Notes: generated by a model from the letters alone, not told the origin. A DNA stretch of 64,000 nt from Verrucomicrobiota bacterium (GCA_022711435.1 JAKLFB010000032.1:1-64000), one strand, 5' to 3'. Shown: positions 23,044-32,997, counted from the stretch's first letter. A program made the numbers and translations.

Positions 23044-23766
23044 TTACTTGCCGTGGGCCAGGCGCTCCGCCAGCCGCTCCGGCAAACCCGCCGCCCGAAT
23101 CTTCGCCTGGGTCTTGGGGATTTCGTAATCGAGCCGCCGCAGATCCACCACGCCGTCGTCCACGCTGTAGATCACGTACGTCGCCTTGGCCACCCCGTCC
23201 CGGGATTGCCCCACGCTCCCCACGTTGATGAAATATTTCTTGCCAGGCTCGATCTTGAACTTCGAGAACGTGCCGCCGCGCACGACGTTGTCCCGCACGA
23301 ACGCCACCGGGACATGCGTGTGCCCGAAGAAACAGACCCCGGTGTTCTGGTAGGTGAAGCTGGCCGCCGCGGCCAGCTTGTCGAACACGTACCCCCATCG
23401 CTGCGGCACATCCAGGGTCGCATGCACAATTGAGAAATTCGCCAAGAGCCGGATGTACTTCAGGCCCCGCAGCCAGGTGCGATCGTCCTCGGTCAGATGA
23501 TGGCGGGTCCAGTTGATCGCCTCCCGGGCGTACGGATTGAATCCTTCCAGCTCGGCATCCGTGGAGCAGTATTCGTCATGGTTGCCGCGGATGCACGGCA
23601 TGTTCATCCGGCGGATGATGTCCAGGCACTCCTTCGGGTTGGCGTTGTAGCCGACAATATCCCCCAGGCAGGCGTAATGGGTGCACCCCTCCTGCTTGGC
23701 GTCGGCCAATACGACTTCTAGCGCCTCCAGGTTGGAGTGGATGTCGGCTATCAATGCATACTTCAT
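23044..23766 (-). CDS. Calcineurin-like metallophosphoesterase (YfcE/MJ0936 type)
   Basis: A 240-residue phosphodiesterase-fold protein with all metal-binding motifs: ADIHSN, GDIVGYN, GNHDEYC, IVHATL and GHTHVP. Members hydrolyse phosphodiesters or phosphoprotein-like substrates in vitro; the physiological substrate is unknown. ATG 23766 gives the family start MKYALIADIHSN; ATG 23772 and TTG 23781 lie just upstream in frame, and the TTG would overlap the acylphosphatase stop. It is tightly linked to acyP and 47 nt from the heptosyltransferase. Confidence 0.9.
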   Translation of the reverse strand: MKYALIADIHSNLEALEVVLADAKQEGCTHYACLGDIVGYNANPKECLDIIRRMNMPCIRGNHDEYCSTDAELEGFNPYAREAINWTRHHLTEDDRTWLRGLKYIRLLANFSIVHATLDVPQRWGYVFDKLAAAASFTYQNTGVCFFGHTHVPVAFVRDNVVRGGTFSKFKIEPGKKYFINVGSVGQSRDGVAKATYVIYSVDDGVVDLRRLDYEIPKTQAKIRAAGLPERLAERLAHGK

Positions 23767-23777
23767 CGCCATATCAC

Positions 23778-24056
23778 TCAAGGCAATATTTCAAACCCGC
23801 GCATTCCACCCTGCGCCTCTTCCCAATGCATCTCCACGTCCCGAATCAACGGACCCAACCCGGAATCCATCACTGACTGCGCCAGCGCATCCAGTTCCTC
23901 CCGTGCGCCTTCTGCGATCAACTCGACCCGCCCGTCGGGCAGGTTCCGAACGCCCCCCGTCACCTCATAGCCCGGCGCCAGCGACTTCACGGTATACCGA
24001 AAACCCACCCCCTGCACATGCCCGCCATATACGATCCGCATGCGGGCTCGGCTCAT
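23778..24056 (-). CDS. acyP: Acylphosphatase
   Basis: A 92-residue small enzyme that hydrolyses carboxyl-phosphate bonds such as acetyl phosphate. The phosphate-binding loop GHVQGVGFRYTVKSLA carries the catalytic Arg, and GGVRNLPDGRVELIAEG carries the catalytic Asn. Full family length. It begins 6 nt after a small ORF and ends beside the phosphoesterase start, so it is inside an operon. Confidence 0.94.
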   Translation of the reverse strand: MSRARMRIVYGGHVQGVGFRYTVKSLAPGYEVTGGVRNLPDGRVELIAEGAREELDALAQSVMDSGLGPLIRDVEMHWEEAQGGMRGFEILP

Positions 24057-24062
24057 AGGCCC

Positions 24063-24221
24063 TCATCGGGCTCCTCTCCTCGAGCCGGCCGGTGCACGGC
24101 CTCCTGGACCTTCCACCTCCTCGCCAATGCTTTGGCCACATCCACGCATGACACGATAAAGCCATACTCCGCCAAACCTGTGCAATATTTTTCGCAGCAG
24201 ATTTCTTGCCAGCCGATCCAT
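24063..24221 (-). CDS. Small basic ORF between ileS and acyP
   Basis: A 52-codon frame beginning MDRLARNLLRKILHRFGGVW and ending in a Gly/Arg-rich tail. It opens 18 nt after the ileS stop, with AAGGA 9 nt upstream of the ATG, and closes 6 nt before the acyP ATG, exactly filling the gap. Composition is Arg/Leu/Gly-rich with an amphipathic N-terminal helix. I recognise no family. The fit to the gap and ribosome-binding site argue for expression; the lack of any recognisable homologue and the presence of other open frames argue for caution. Confidence 0.35.
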   Translation of the reverse strand: MDRLARNLLRKILHRFGGVWLYRVMRGCGQSIGEEVEGPGGRAPAGSRRGAR

Positions 24222-24238
24222 CGCATCCCATCCTTGTG

Positions 24239-27091
24239 TCAATTCCCTCCCACGGCCCCCGCGGCATCCGACACCGCCTGGATGCACCGGCTGCAAAGCC
24301 CGGGATGGCCCACATGCGCGCCAACCGTCGGCTCCCAGTGCCAGCAGCGCTCGCACTTCCGGCCCTGCGCCTTCTCCACCGTCAGGCTCCGGACACCGTC
24401 CGCGGCCGCCTCGATCTCGAGCTGCGAGACGTTCAGCAGCTCCCGCAGCTCCTCCTGGCGGGGCGCGATCGCCGCCTGTTCCTCCGGGGAACAGCGCAGC
24501 GCCAGGCGGGCTTCGAGGGATTTCCCGATGGCCTTGGCCTGGCGGGCCTTTTCCAGCTCCGCCAGCGCCGCCGACCGGATCTCGAACAGCTTCCGCCACG
24601 CCGCTTGCTCCGCCTCCGGCCTGGACCATCCCTCCGGATCCCAATCCGCCAGATGCACCGAGTCCTCCCCGCGGGCCCCCGGCAGATGCTCCCATGCCTC
24701 GTCGGCCGTGAACACCAGAATCGGCGACAGCATCCGGCACAGCCCGGTCGCCAGACGATACAGTGCGGTCTGGGTCGACCGCCGGCGCGGCGAGCCGGCC
24801 GGGTCGGTGTAGAGCCGGTCCTTCACCACGTCGTGGTAGACCGCCGACAGCTCGACTGCGACGAACTGGCTGATCTTCTGGTAGACCGAATGAAACTCGT
24901 GCGCATCATACGCCCGGGCGGCCTCGATCTCCAAATCCCGAAACGCCTCGAGCACCCACCGGTCCAGCCCCGTCATCCGCTCGGGGGCCACCGCGTCGCG
25001 CGCCGGATCGAAATCGTAGAGGTTGCCCAGCTGAAACCGGATCGCGTTGCGGATCAGCCGGTAGGTTTCGCCGACCTTGGCGATGCGCTCCTCGCTCACC
25101 ACCACGTCGTTGCGGTAATCCTGCGAGGCGACCCAGAGGCGGACCACGTCCGCCCCGTACTTGCCGACATACGCCTCGGCCGTCTGCGGCTTTTCATACC
25201 CGCCCTGCCCCTGCCGGCTCTTCGAGATCTTCTCCCGATCGGCGTCCACCATGAACCCGTGGGTCAGCACGGCGCGGTACGGGGGCGCTCCATGGGCGGC
25301 CAGCGAAAGCAGCAGCGAGGACTGGAACCAGCCCCGGTGCTGGTCGCTGCCCTCGAGATACAAATCCGCCCGCCATGCCTCGCCAGCCTCCTCGCCGTCT
25401 CGCTGAAGCTCCGGACGGCGCATCAGCACGCTCCGCGAGGACGATCCGGAATCGATCCACACATCCAGCGTGTCCCACGACTGCGCCGCCGGCTCGGCCC
25501 CGGACCAGTCGGCCGGGCGCACCGCGGCCCAGATCTCCGCGAACGGCCGGTCATACCACCAGTTCGATCCGTGCCGCTCGATCGAATCGGCCGCCTTCCG
25601 GATGATCCGGGCATCGAGGATCGGCTGCCCGCTCGCATCGTAAAAGGCCGGGATCGGCACTCCCCAGGACCGCTGCCGCGAAATGCACCAGTCCGGCCGC
25701 GATTGGACCGCCGCCTCGATCCGGTTCCGGCCCCACTCCGGCAGCCATCGCACCTGCCCGATGGCCGAGAGGGCCCGCTCCCGAAAACCGCCGTGGTCGA
25801 TCCGGATGAACCACTGGTCCATCGCCCGGAAGATGATCGGCGACTTGCTGCGCCAGCAGTGAGGGTAGCTGTGATGGTAATCCTCCCTGCGCAGGAGCAT
25901 GCCCCGCTCCTGCAGCAGCGCCAGCACCGCCTCGTTCGCCTCGCTCCGCCCGTCGGTTTCCAGAATCGACTTGCCCGCCAGGCTGGCCGGCATCTGCTGG
26001 TCCTCGGGCAGATCGGCCGTCAGCGCCAGCCGCCCATCATCGTCCACCGGCGAGTAGATTGGCAGCCCCTGCTCACGCCCCAGCTGGTAATCCTCCAGGC
26101 CATGCCCCGGCGCGACGTGCACGAACCCGGTGCCGGTCGTGCTCTCCACAAACGCATCGCCCGCCAAGAGCGGGGCCGAGCGGTCGATGAACGGATGGCG
26201 GCACTCCATCTGCGCCAGATCCTCCGCATGCAGGCTCCGGATGATCTGGAACCCGCCCCAGCCGCATTGCTCGGCCACCTCGTTGAGCCGGTTCACCGAA
26301 ACGATGTAGGTCTCCTCCCCCGCCATGACCAGCGAGTAGCTGAACGTCGAGTTGTACGCGATCGCCAGGTTCGCCGGCAGCGTCCACGGCGTGGTCGTCC
26401 AGATCACCACATACGTCCCCGGACGCCCCGCCACCGGAAACTTTACATAGATGCTGGGGCTGACGTGGTCCTGATACTCGACCTCGGCTTCCGCCAGCGC
26501 CGTCCGGCAGGGAATGCTCCAGTAGACGGGCTTCTTGCCCCGATACACAAAACCCTGCTCGACCAGGTCCGCGAACAGGCGCAGCTCGTCCGCCTCGTAT
26601 TGCGGCAGAAAAGTCAGGTACGGATTGTCCCAATCGCCCAGCACCCCCAGCCGCTGGAACTGCCGGCGCTGGAGGTCGATGAACCGCCACGCATACGCCG
26701 CGCACGCCCGGCGCAACTCCCCCGGGCTCGGCGGCGCCGAGGACGCGCCGGCTTTGGCTTGAAGCTCCTGAGCCACCTTGAACTCGATCGGCAGCCCATG
26801 GCAATCCCAGCCCGGCACGAAGGGCGCGCACCGGCCTCGCAAGCTCTGGTGCCGCAGGATGATATCCTTGAGGATCTTGTTCAGCGCCGTCCCGATATGC
26901 ACGTCGCCATTGGCGAAGGGGGGGCCGTCGTGGAGGATGTACCGCGGCGCCGAGGCGCGCCGCGCCTGGATGCGCTCATACAGCCGGCTCGAGAGCCATC
27001 GCTCGAGGCGCCGGGGCTCGCGCCCCACGAGATCCGCCTTCATCGGAAAGTCCGACTTCGGCAGATTCAGGGTGTTCTTATAGTCCGTCAT
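24239..27091 (-). CDS. ileS: Isoleucyl-tRNA synthetase
   Basis: Charges tRNA-Ile. The 950-residue protein has the class I HIGH motif in ANGDVHIGTALNKILKD, GWDCHGLPIE, the CP1 editing domain (WTTTPWTLPANLAI, STTGTGFVHVAPGHG), the second signature as EKISKS, an Ile instead of Met in KMSKS, and a C-terminal zinc knuckle CERCWHW...CSRC typical of bacterial type 1 IleRS. ATG 27091 gives MTDYKNTLNLPKSDFPMKAD, the family start. Downstream of the TPR gene by 45 nt on the same strand. Confidence 0.97.
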   Translation of the reverse strand: MTDYKNTLNLPKSDFPMKADLVGREPRRLERWLSSRLYERIQARRASAPRYILHDGPPFANGDVHIGTALNKILKDIILRHQSLRGRCAPFVPGWDCHGLPIEFKVAQELQAKAGASSAPPSPGELRRACAAYAWRFIDLQRRQFQRLGVLGDWDNPYLTFLPQYEADELRLFADLVEQGFVYRGKKPVYWSIPCRTALAEAEVEYQDHVSPSIYVKFPVAGRPGTYVVIWTTTPWTLPANLAIAYNSTFSYSLVMAGEETYIVSVNRLNEVAEQCGWGGFQIIRSLHAEDLAQMECRHPFIDRSAPLLAGDAFVESTTGTGFVHVAPGHGLEDYQLGREQGLPIYSPVDDDGRLALTADLPEDQQMPASLAGKSILETDGRSEANEAVLALLQERGMLLRREDYHHSYPHCWRSKSPIIFRAMDQWFIRIDHGGFRERALSAIGQVRWLPEWGRNRIEAAVQSRPDWCISRQRSWGVPIPAFYDASGQPILDARIIRKAADSIERHGSNWWYDRPFAEIWAAVRPADWSGAEPAAQSWDTLDVWIDSGSSSRSVLMRRPELQRDGEEAGEAWRADLYLEGSDQHRGWFQSSLLLSLAAHGAPPYRAVLTHGFMVDADREKISKSRQGQGGYEKPQTAEAYVGKYGADVVRLWVASQDYRNDVVVSEERIAKVGETYRLIRNAIRFQLGNLYDFDPARDAVAPERMTGLDRWVLEAFRDLEIEAARAYDAHEFHSVYQKISQFVAVELSAVYHDVVKDRLYTDPAGSPRRRSTQTALYRLATGLCRMLSPILVFTADEAWEHLPGARGEDSVHLADWDPEGWSRPEAEQAAWRKLFEIRSAALAELEKARQAKAIGKSLEARLALRCSPEEQAAIAPRQEELRELLNVSQLEIEAAADGVRSLTVEKAQGRKCERCWHWEPTVGAHVGHPGLCSRCIQAVSDAAGAVGGN

Positions 27092-27136
27092 AGCCTCAAT
27101 CAAAGCCGGCCACGCTAACAGCCGCCGCGCCGGGTG

Positions 27137-29908
27137 TCAACGCAGCCGCTGGCGCGCCTCCTCCAGGCGCGGCTCGATCACCGGGCGCATCCCGGGCAGC
27201 AGCCGCGCCAGCCGCTCGTAGATCCGAGCCAGCTCGCTCCATCGCGATTGGCTGCGCAGCAGCAGCGCTGCGTCCTGGCCCGCCTTCCATGTCCAGAATG
27301 CGTCGGGGTTTTCGCCCGCGCGCAGGTTCCTGCCCTCGATGATGTTCAAGTAATGGTCGAGGGCCTGCGCCAGCAACGGCGCCTGCTCTCCCGCCGGCCG
27401 GTCGGCGGCCTGGCGCTCAGCCAGCTTGCCCAGGCCGACCTCGGCCTGGCTGCGCACTGCGACGTCCGCCCCCGGCCAGGCGATGATGCGCGCGTAGTTC
27501 GTCATCGCCTGGACATAGCGCGCCGGATCCTGGCTGGCCAGCTGCAGATGGCAGTTCGCGATCAGCCCCCATGCCCGCGGGGCCTGCGGATCGCTCTCCG
27601 GCACCTGGCTGTAGGCGTTGATCGCCTCCCCAAACTTCGCCAGCGGATTCGCCGGCTCGGTCGACGGCAGCGCGACCATCGTGTCCCCCAACGCCATGTA
27701 AGCTTCCGACAGCAGCCCCGCCGGCCGGTTGGTGTCGTTCACCAGCAGGTTGATCAGCTGCGTGAAATCCTTGAGCGCATCCGGAAAGCCCTGCCGCGCA
27801 TAGGCCGCCCGGCCCTCAGCCATCCGCCCCCAGTAATGAAGCTCGCCGACCGGCCAATTCGTGTTCTGATACAGCAGCTGATATTGCTTCTCCGCACTGA
27901 CGTATTCGCCTCGGTTGAAGTGGTAATTCCCGACCCAATACTGCGCCCCGGGCGCGCGGGGATCCTGCGGAAACCGCATGACGAAATTCGTGAAAAGGCT
28001 CATGGCATCCGCCGCCCGCCCCGCCTGATCATACGCCCATGCCCGGTCGAACTCCACCTGCGCCAGCGCCGCGTGGTTGGTGAACGCGCCCACCCACTCG
28101 TCGTAGAGCCGGAGGGCGTCGTCCCAACGGCGCTCGGACACATGGGACTGGGCCACCAGCAGGCGCGCCTCGGCCCGCCACTCCGATTGCGGGAACCGCT
28201 CGAGAAGCTCCTCGAGCCGCTGCCGGGACTCCCCGTGCCGCCCTCGCTCCCTCCACGCCTGCCCCACCTCGAACAGGGCCCGCTCGGCCGCCGGGCTCCG
28301 CGGGAACCGATCCCGCAGAAATCCAAGCGCCCGATCCGCTTCGGCAACGCCGCCCAGCTCGGCGCTGACCCGCGCCCACCATCCCAGAACCTGTTCGGAC
28401 ATCCCCGCCGGCAGGTTCGTCCATGAGCCGTATTGATCCCACCAAAGGCGATAGTTCGACTGGGCGTTGGTCCGGTCCTTCAACTGGTAATAGGCATCGG
28501 CCACCTTGAGGCGCGCCCACGCCTGGTTGGTCGAGGCCGGCAGCCGCCCGACCGCCTCCTTGAAATCCGCCAGGCTCGCCAGGGTCTGCCCCGACTCACC
28601 CAGACATCCCCCCCGCCCCAGAAACGCCCGGCCCAGGATCGGGCTGGCGGGGAAGTTGGTGATCACCTCGTTGAAATTGGTCAATGCCTGCTGCAGCCGG
28701 CTCGCCCGCCAAACTGCCAGTTCCGCCGCGTTGGTGGGGGCCAGCGACGACGGGCTCTGGTGGTCCTGGAAATAGAGCTCCCCCAGCAGCAAATGGAGCC
28801 GATCCGCCTCCGGATCGCGCGGGCTGGAGGCCAAAAGCCGCTCCAGGTTCTCCGCGGTCTTCTCCCGGTTCGCCGCGGCATGGAAGAGCTCGATGAGCGC
28901 CAGCCAGACCTGGCGCTTTTCCTCCCCTTCCAGACCGGCCAGGCCCTCCTCGTACACCCGGATCGCCTGCTCCCGCTGCCCCGCCGCACGGTACACCTCG
29001 CCCTGCAGCGCCACCGTCCTCGCGCGGGCTTCGGACGTCCCCAGCGCCGCCGCCCGTGCCACCAGGTTGCTCAGCGACGCCACCGCCATATCCCCCTGGC
29101 CAGCCGCCATCTGCGTCCGCACCTTCAGATACTGGCGCTGCCACTCGAGCGGAGGCGCCAGCGTCCGCCCCTCGAGCTCGACCAGCACCGCCGCCGCCTC
29201 CCGCGGATTCTCCCGGGCCAGCCACGCCTCCGCCAACAACAGCAGCCCCCGCCCCACGCTCTCCTCCTCCGGCTGCGCTCGCGCAATCTTCTGAAACACG
29301 CCGTCCGGCCGCCGCAGCAGGTCGATCGCATTCGTGGCCTGGCCCAGCCGGAACCGGGCCAGCGCCTCGCCATAGCTGCTGCTGGCCCGCAAGGGCGAAT
29401 CCGGATACTCCCGCGACAGCTCCCCATAATGCCCGGCCGCCGCCTCGTAATCCCCGCCTTGAAACCGCGCCTCCCCCATCCAAAACACGAACTGGTCCCC
29501 TTCCTTCCCAGCCCGGCTGCGATTGGTCTGCAGGAGGGAAACGGCGGCATCGTACTGGCCCAGCCTGCACCGGGCCTGGGCTCGCAGCAGCAGGGCCTGC
29601 TGGATCCGATCCGACGCCGGGAACCGATCCACGAACTCGCCCAGCTCCCGATCCGCCCGCTCGTAAAAGCCATCTTCGAAGGCCCTGCCCGCCGCCGCGA
29701 AGGCCAGCGCCTCCTCGGCCGCTGGCGCGGGGCTCGAGGCTGCGGCCGCCACCGCCTGGGTTGCGGCGTTCTGGGCCGGCGCATTCGAGATCCACCCCGG
29801 CATCCCGATCCAGGCGAATAGGAGCGCGCCCGCCGCCCGCAACCGCCACGGCCCGGCCCCGCGCCGCCCAGCCATCCTTCCGTCGTGTTGGCTCATGTCC
29901 ATACGCAT
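27137..29908 (-). CDS. Large exported TPR-repeat protein
   Basis: A 923-residue protein with an N-terminal export or anchor segment (RLRAAGALLFAWIGMPGWIS) and then tetratricopeptide-like repeats throughout, many with the 'RFPxSxxxxxAL' phrasing of BamD/YbgF-type periplasmic TPRs (DRFPASDRIQQALL, RFPRSPAAERALF, RFPQSEWRAEARLL, RFPQDPRAPGAQYW). No catalytic domain. Likely a periplasmic or outer-membrane scaffold. GAGGAG lies 6 nt before ATG 29908, which decides the start; the frame upstream overlaps uvrA. It begins 10 nt after the uvrA stop. Confidence 0.85.
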   Translation of the reverse strand: MRMDMSQHDGRMAGRRGAGPWRLRAAGALLFAWIGMPGWISNAPAQNAATQAVAAAASSPAPAAEEALAFAAAGRAFEDGFYERADRELGEFVDRFPASDRIQQALLLRAQARCRLGQYDAAVSLLQTNRSRAGKEGDQFVFWMGEARFQGGDYEAAAGHYGELSREYPDSPLRASSSYGEALARFRLGQATNAIDLLRRPDGVFQKIARAQPEEESVGRGLLLLAEAWLARENPREAAAVLVELEGRTLAPPLEWQRQYLKVRTQMAAGQGDMAVASLSNLVARAAALGTSEARARTVALQGEVYRAAGQREQAIRVYEEGLAGLEGEEKRQVWLALIELFHAAANREKTAENLERLLASSPRDPEADRLHLLLGELYFQDHQSPSSLAPTNAAELAVWRASRLQQALTNFNEVITNFPASPILGRAFLGRGGCLGESGQTLASLADFKEAVGRLPASTNQAWARLKVADAYYQLKDRTNAQSNYRLWWDQYGSWTNLPAGMSEQVLGWWARVSAELGGVAEADRALGFLRDRFPRSPAAERALFEVGQAWRERGRHGESRQRLEELLERFPQSEWRAEARLLVAQSHVSERRWDDALRLYDEWVGAFTNHAALAQVEFDRAWAYDQAGRAADAMSLFTNFVMRFPQDPRAPGAQYWVGNYHFNRGEYVSAEKQYQLLYQNTNWPVGELHYWGRMAEGRAAYARQGFPDALKDFTQLINLLVNDTNRPAGLLSEAYMALGDTMVALPSTEPANPLAKFGEAINAYSQVPESDPQAPRAWGLIANCHLQLASQDPARYVQAMTNYARIIAWPGADVAVRSQAEVGLGKLAERQAADRPAGEQAPLLAQALDHYLNIIEGRNLRAGENPDAFWTWKAGQDAALLLRSQSRWSELARIYERLARLLPGMRPVIEPRLEEARQRLR

Positions 29909-29918
29909 CCAGGGCTCC

Positions 29919-32867
29919 TCAACCTCGGTTCGCCGCATCGATCCTCTCGGCCAGCGGCTCCAGCGCGCGCCGCAGGAAACGGCCGGTATGGCTGGCCTCA
30001 CAGGTGCACACCTGTTCGGGCGTCCCCTCGGCCACGACCCGGCCGCCCCCCTCCCCGCCCTCCGGCCCCAGATCGACGATCCAATCCGCGTTCTTGATGA
30101 CATCCAGGTTGTGCTCGATCACCAGGAGCGTGTTCCCGGCCGCTCGCAGCCGAAACAGCACGTCGAGCAGCTTGGCGACATCGTGAAAATGCAGCCCCGT
30201 GGTGGGCTCATCCAGTATATACAGGGTCTGGCCCGTCGACTTTCGCCCCAGCTCAGACGCCAGCTTGACCCGCTGCGCCTCGCCCCCGCTCAGCGTGGTC
30301 GCCGACTGCCCCAGCGCCAGATAGCCCAATCCCACCTCCGCCAGGGTCGCGCACAGATCGTGAATCGCCGGCACCGCGCGGAAGAACTCGACCGCCTCCT
30401 CCACGGTCATCGACAACACCTCGGCGATGTTGCGCCCCTTGTAGGTGATCTCGAGCGTCTCCCGGTTATACCGGCGCCCGCTGCAGCCCTCGCACACCAC
30501 ATAGACCGGCGGCAGAAAATGCATCTCGATCCGCAACAGGCCGTCCCCCTGGCATTTCTCGCACCGCCCGCCCTTGACGTTGAAACTGAACCGCCCCGCG
30601 TCATAGCCCCGAATCCGAGCCGCCGGCAGCCGGGCGAACAGGTCGCGAATGTGGTTGAACATCCCCGTGTAGGTCGCCGGGTTGCTGCGGGGCGTCCGCC
30701 CGATCGGCGTCTGGTCGATCACGATCACCTTGTCCAACTGCTCGGTCCCGCGAATCGCCCGATGCGCGCCGGGCGCTTCCTTCGCCCCGTAAAACTCCCG
30801 GAACAAGGCCCGGCGCAGGATGTCGTCGACCAGCGTGCTCTTGCCCGAACCGCTCACGCCCGTCACGGCGCACAACGTCCCCAGCGGAATCCGGACGTCG
30901 ATGTTCTTGAGGTTGTTCTGCCGGGCCCCGATCACTTCGATCCAGCCCTTCTCTTGCCCCGGCCGGATCCGCCGGCTCGGCGATGGAATGCTCAGCTCCC
31001 CGCGCAGGTACTTGCCCGTCAGCGACTGCGGGCAGGCCAGGATCTCCGCCAGGGTGCCCGCTGCCACCAGCTCGCCCCCGTGGATGCCCGCCCGCGGGCC
31101 CAGGTCCAGGATGTAGTCGGCACGGCGGATCGTCTCCTCGTCATGCTCGACCACCATCACCGAATTGCCCAGATCCCGCAGGCCCTCGAGCGTGCGCAGC
31201 AGCTGCTCGTTGTCCCGCTGGTGCAGCCCGATGCTCGGCTCGTCCAGGATGTAGAGCACCCCCACCAGCCCCGCCCCGATCTGCGTCGCCAGCCGGATCC
31301 GCTGCGCCTCCCCCCCGCTCAGGGTCCCGCTCTCGCGATCCAAGGTCAGATACCCCAGCCCCACATCCAGCAAAAACCGCAGACGCGACCGGATCTCGCG
31401 CAGGATCTCCGCCGCCACCTTCTGCTGATGCGGGCTCAGGGCCAGCCCCTGGAAAAATGCCAGCGCCTCCTCCACCGTCAGCCCGCAGACGTCCATGATC
31501 GAACACCCCGGGATAGCCGGATGAACGGCCGCCCCCGGCGCCTGGGGCGGGCGTTCCGCGCCCAGCGTGACGGCCAGAATCTCCGGCTTGAGCCGCCGCC
31601 CGCCGCAGGCCTGGCAGCTCCGCGGGCTCATATACCCCTTGAGCCGGTTTCGAGTGAACTCGCTCTCCGTCTCCTGATACAGGCGCTCCAGATTGGGCAT
31701 CACCCCCTCGAACGGCCGCGAAACCTTGCTCATCTTACCCGCCCGCCAGAAGTGAAACGCGATCTCCGTCTCGCCCGATCCGTGCAGCAGGACCTGGCGG
31801 AAGCTCTCCGGCAGGTTCAGATAGGGCGCCTCCAGGCTCACGCCATAATGCTCCGCCAGCCCCCGCAGCAGGCACTTGTAATACACCACCATCCGCTTCC
31901 CCCCCCGGCGCCAAGGCGCCACCGCCCCTTGATCGAGCGACTTGTGCCGGTCCGGGACCACCAGATCCTCGTCCCACACCAGCTCCTGGCCCAGCCCGTG
32001 ACAGGCCGGGCATGCACCCTGCGGCGCATTGAACGAAAAATGCTTCGGGGTGGGCGGGTCGTAGCTCAAGCCTGTCGCAGGGCTGAAACAGCGGTTGGAC
32101 CATGTCGTCTCCGTCCACGGCTGATCCGGCCCTGATCCCGGGGGCTGGTGCAGCGCCACCAGCCTGCCCCGGCCCCAGTGCAGCGCCGTCTCCACCGAGT
32201 CGGCCAGGCGCACCCGCACCTTGTCATCCACCACCAGCCGGTCCACCACCACCTCGATCCGGTGCCCGCCCTCGGGATCGATCCGGGGCCGCTCCGGGCC
32301 GTTCAGCTCGATCATCTGCCCGTCCACTCGAGCCCGGACGAATCCCTCGCGCGAGAACCTCTCGAGGGCGTCCCGCTTCCCGTCGCCGTCATCGGCGGCC
32401 ACCGGCGCCAGCAGGATCAGCCGCGTCCGCGCCGGCATCGACACCAGCCGGTCGACGATCTCGGTCGTCGTCTGCCGGGCGATCGGCTGGCCGCTGACCG
32501 GGCAATGAGGCTGGCCCAGATGCGCGAACAGCAGGCGCAGGTAATCGTAGATCTCGGTCGTCGTCGCAATGATCGAACGCGGGTTCGCCCCCGCGCTCCG
32601 CTGCTCGATCGCGATCGTGGGCGACAGCCCCTCGATATAATCCACGTCCGGCTTCTGCATCTGATCGAGGAACTGCCGCGCGTAGGCCGAAAGCGACTCG
32701 ACATACTTCCGCTGCCCCTCGGCAAACAGGGTGTCGAAGGCCAGCGACGACTTGCCCGATCCGCTCAGGCCCGTGATCACCACCAGCCGGTCGCGCGGGA
32801 TGCTCAGCGTCAGGTTCTTCAAATTATGCTGACGCGCCCCCACGATCCGTATGCAGTCCTTCCCCAT
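29919..32867 (-). CDS. uvrA: Excinuclease ABC subunit A
   Basis: UvrA is the damage-recognition ATPase of nucleotide excision repair. The 982-residue protein has two ABC modules: Walker A GLSGSGKSSLAFD and GVSGSGKSTLVDD, signatures TLSGGEAQRIRLA and TLSGGEAQRVKLA, Walker B ILDEPSIGLH and ILDEPTTGLH. Zinc knuckles are CPACHGLG...CQACGG and CEKCQGDG...CEGCSG. ATG 32867 gives MGKDCIRIVGARQHNLKN, the usual start. uvrC is at the right end of the window, far away. Divergent from the NYN gene with 130 bp between; I see no clear SOS box there. Confidence 0.98.
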   Translation of the reverse strand: MGKDCIRIVGARQHNLKNLTLSIPRDRLVVITGLSGSGKSSLAFDTLFAEGQRKYVESLSAYARQFLDQMQKPDVDYIEGLSPTIAIEQRSAGANPRSIIATTTEIYDYLRLLFAHLGQPHCPVSGQPIARQTTTEIVDRLVSMPARTRLILLAPVAADDGDGKRDALERFSREGFVRARVDGQMIELNGPERPRIDPEGGHRIEVVVDRLVVDDKVRVRLADSVETALHWGRGRLVALHQPPGSGPDQPWTETTWSNRCFSPATGLSYDPPTPKHFSFNAPQGACPACHGLGQELVWDEDLVVPDRHKSLDQGAVAPWRRGGKRMVVYYKCLLRGLAEHYGVSLEAPYLNLPESFRQVLLHGSGETEIAFHFWRAGKMSKVSRPFEGVMPNLERLYQETESEFTRNRLKGYMSPRSCQACGGRRLKPEILAVTLGAERPPQAPGAAVHPAIPGCSIMDVCGLTVEEALAFFQGLALSPHQQKVAAEILREIRSRLRFLLDVGLGYLTLDRESGTLSGGEAQRIRLATQIGAGLVGVLYILDEPSIGLHQRDNEQLLRTLEGLRDLGNSVMVVEHDEETIRRADYILDLGPRAGIHGGELVAAGTLAEILACPQSLTGKYLRGELSIPSPSRRIRPGQEKGWIEVIGARQNNLKNIDVRIPLGTLCAVTGVSGSGKSTLVDDILRRALFREFYGAKEAPGAHRAIRGTEQLDKVIVIDQTPIGRTPRSNPATYTGMFNHIRDLFARLPAARIRGYDAGRFSFNVKGGRCEKCQGDGLLRIEMHFLPPVYVVCEGCSGRRYNRETLEITYKGRNIAEVLSMTVEEAVEFFRAVPAIHDLCATLAEVGLGYLALGQSATTLSGGEAQRVKLASELGRKSTGQTLYILDEPTTGLHFHDVAKLLDVLFRLRAAGNTLLVIEHNLDVIKNADWIVDLGPEGGEGGGRVVAEGTPEQVCTCEASHTGRFLRRALEPLAERIDAANRG

Positions 32868-32997
32868 ACCATGCGGCCCGATCCTGCAGGCCAATTGTTC
32901 ATCCTATCCCTCCCCCCGCGCCTCCGCCAAGCAACTTGTGGCCCGCTCACAATCCGTGCTTTCCTTCGTCCCGAAGCCAATGATAGCTTCCCCTCCG

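Noticed and set aside
24206..27118. 970-codon open frame antisense to ileS
   Set aside because: Arg/Pro/His-rich shadow of ileS with no motifs. Similar long shadows opposite GH172 (5898-7997), uvrA (29895-32135) and the ABC/anchor genes were rejected for the same reason.
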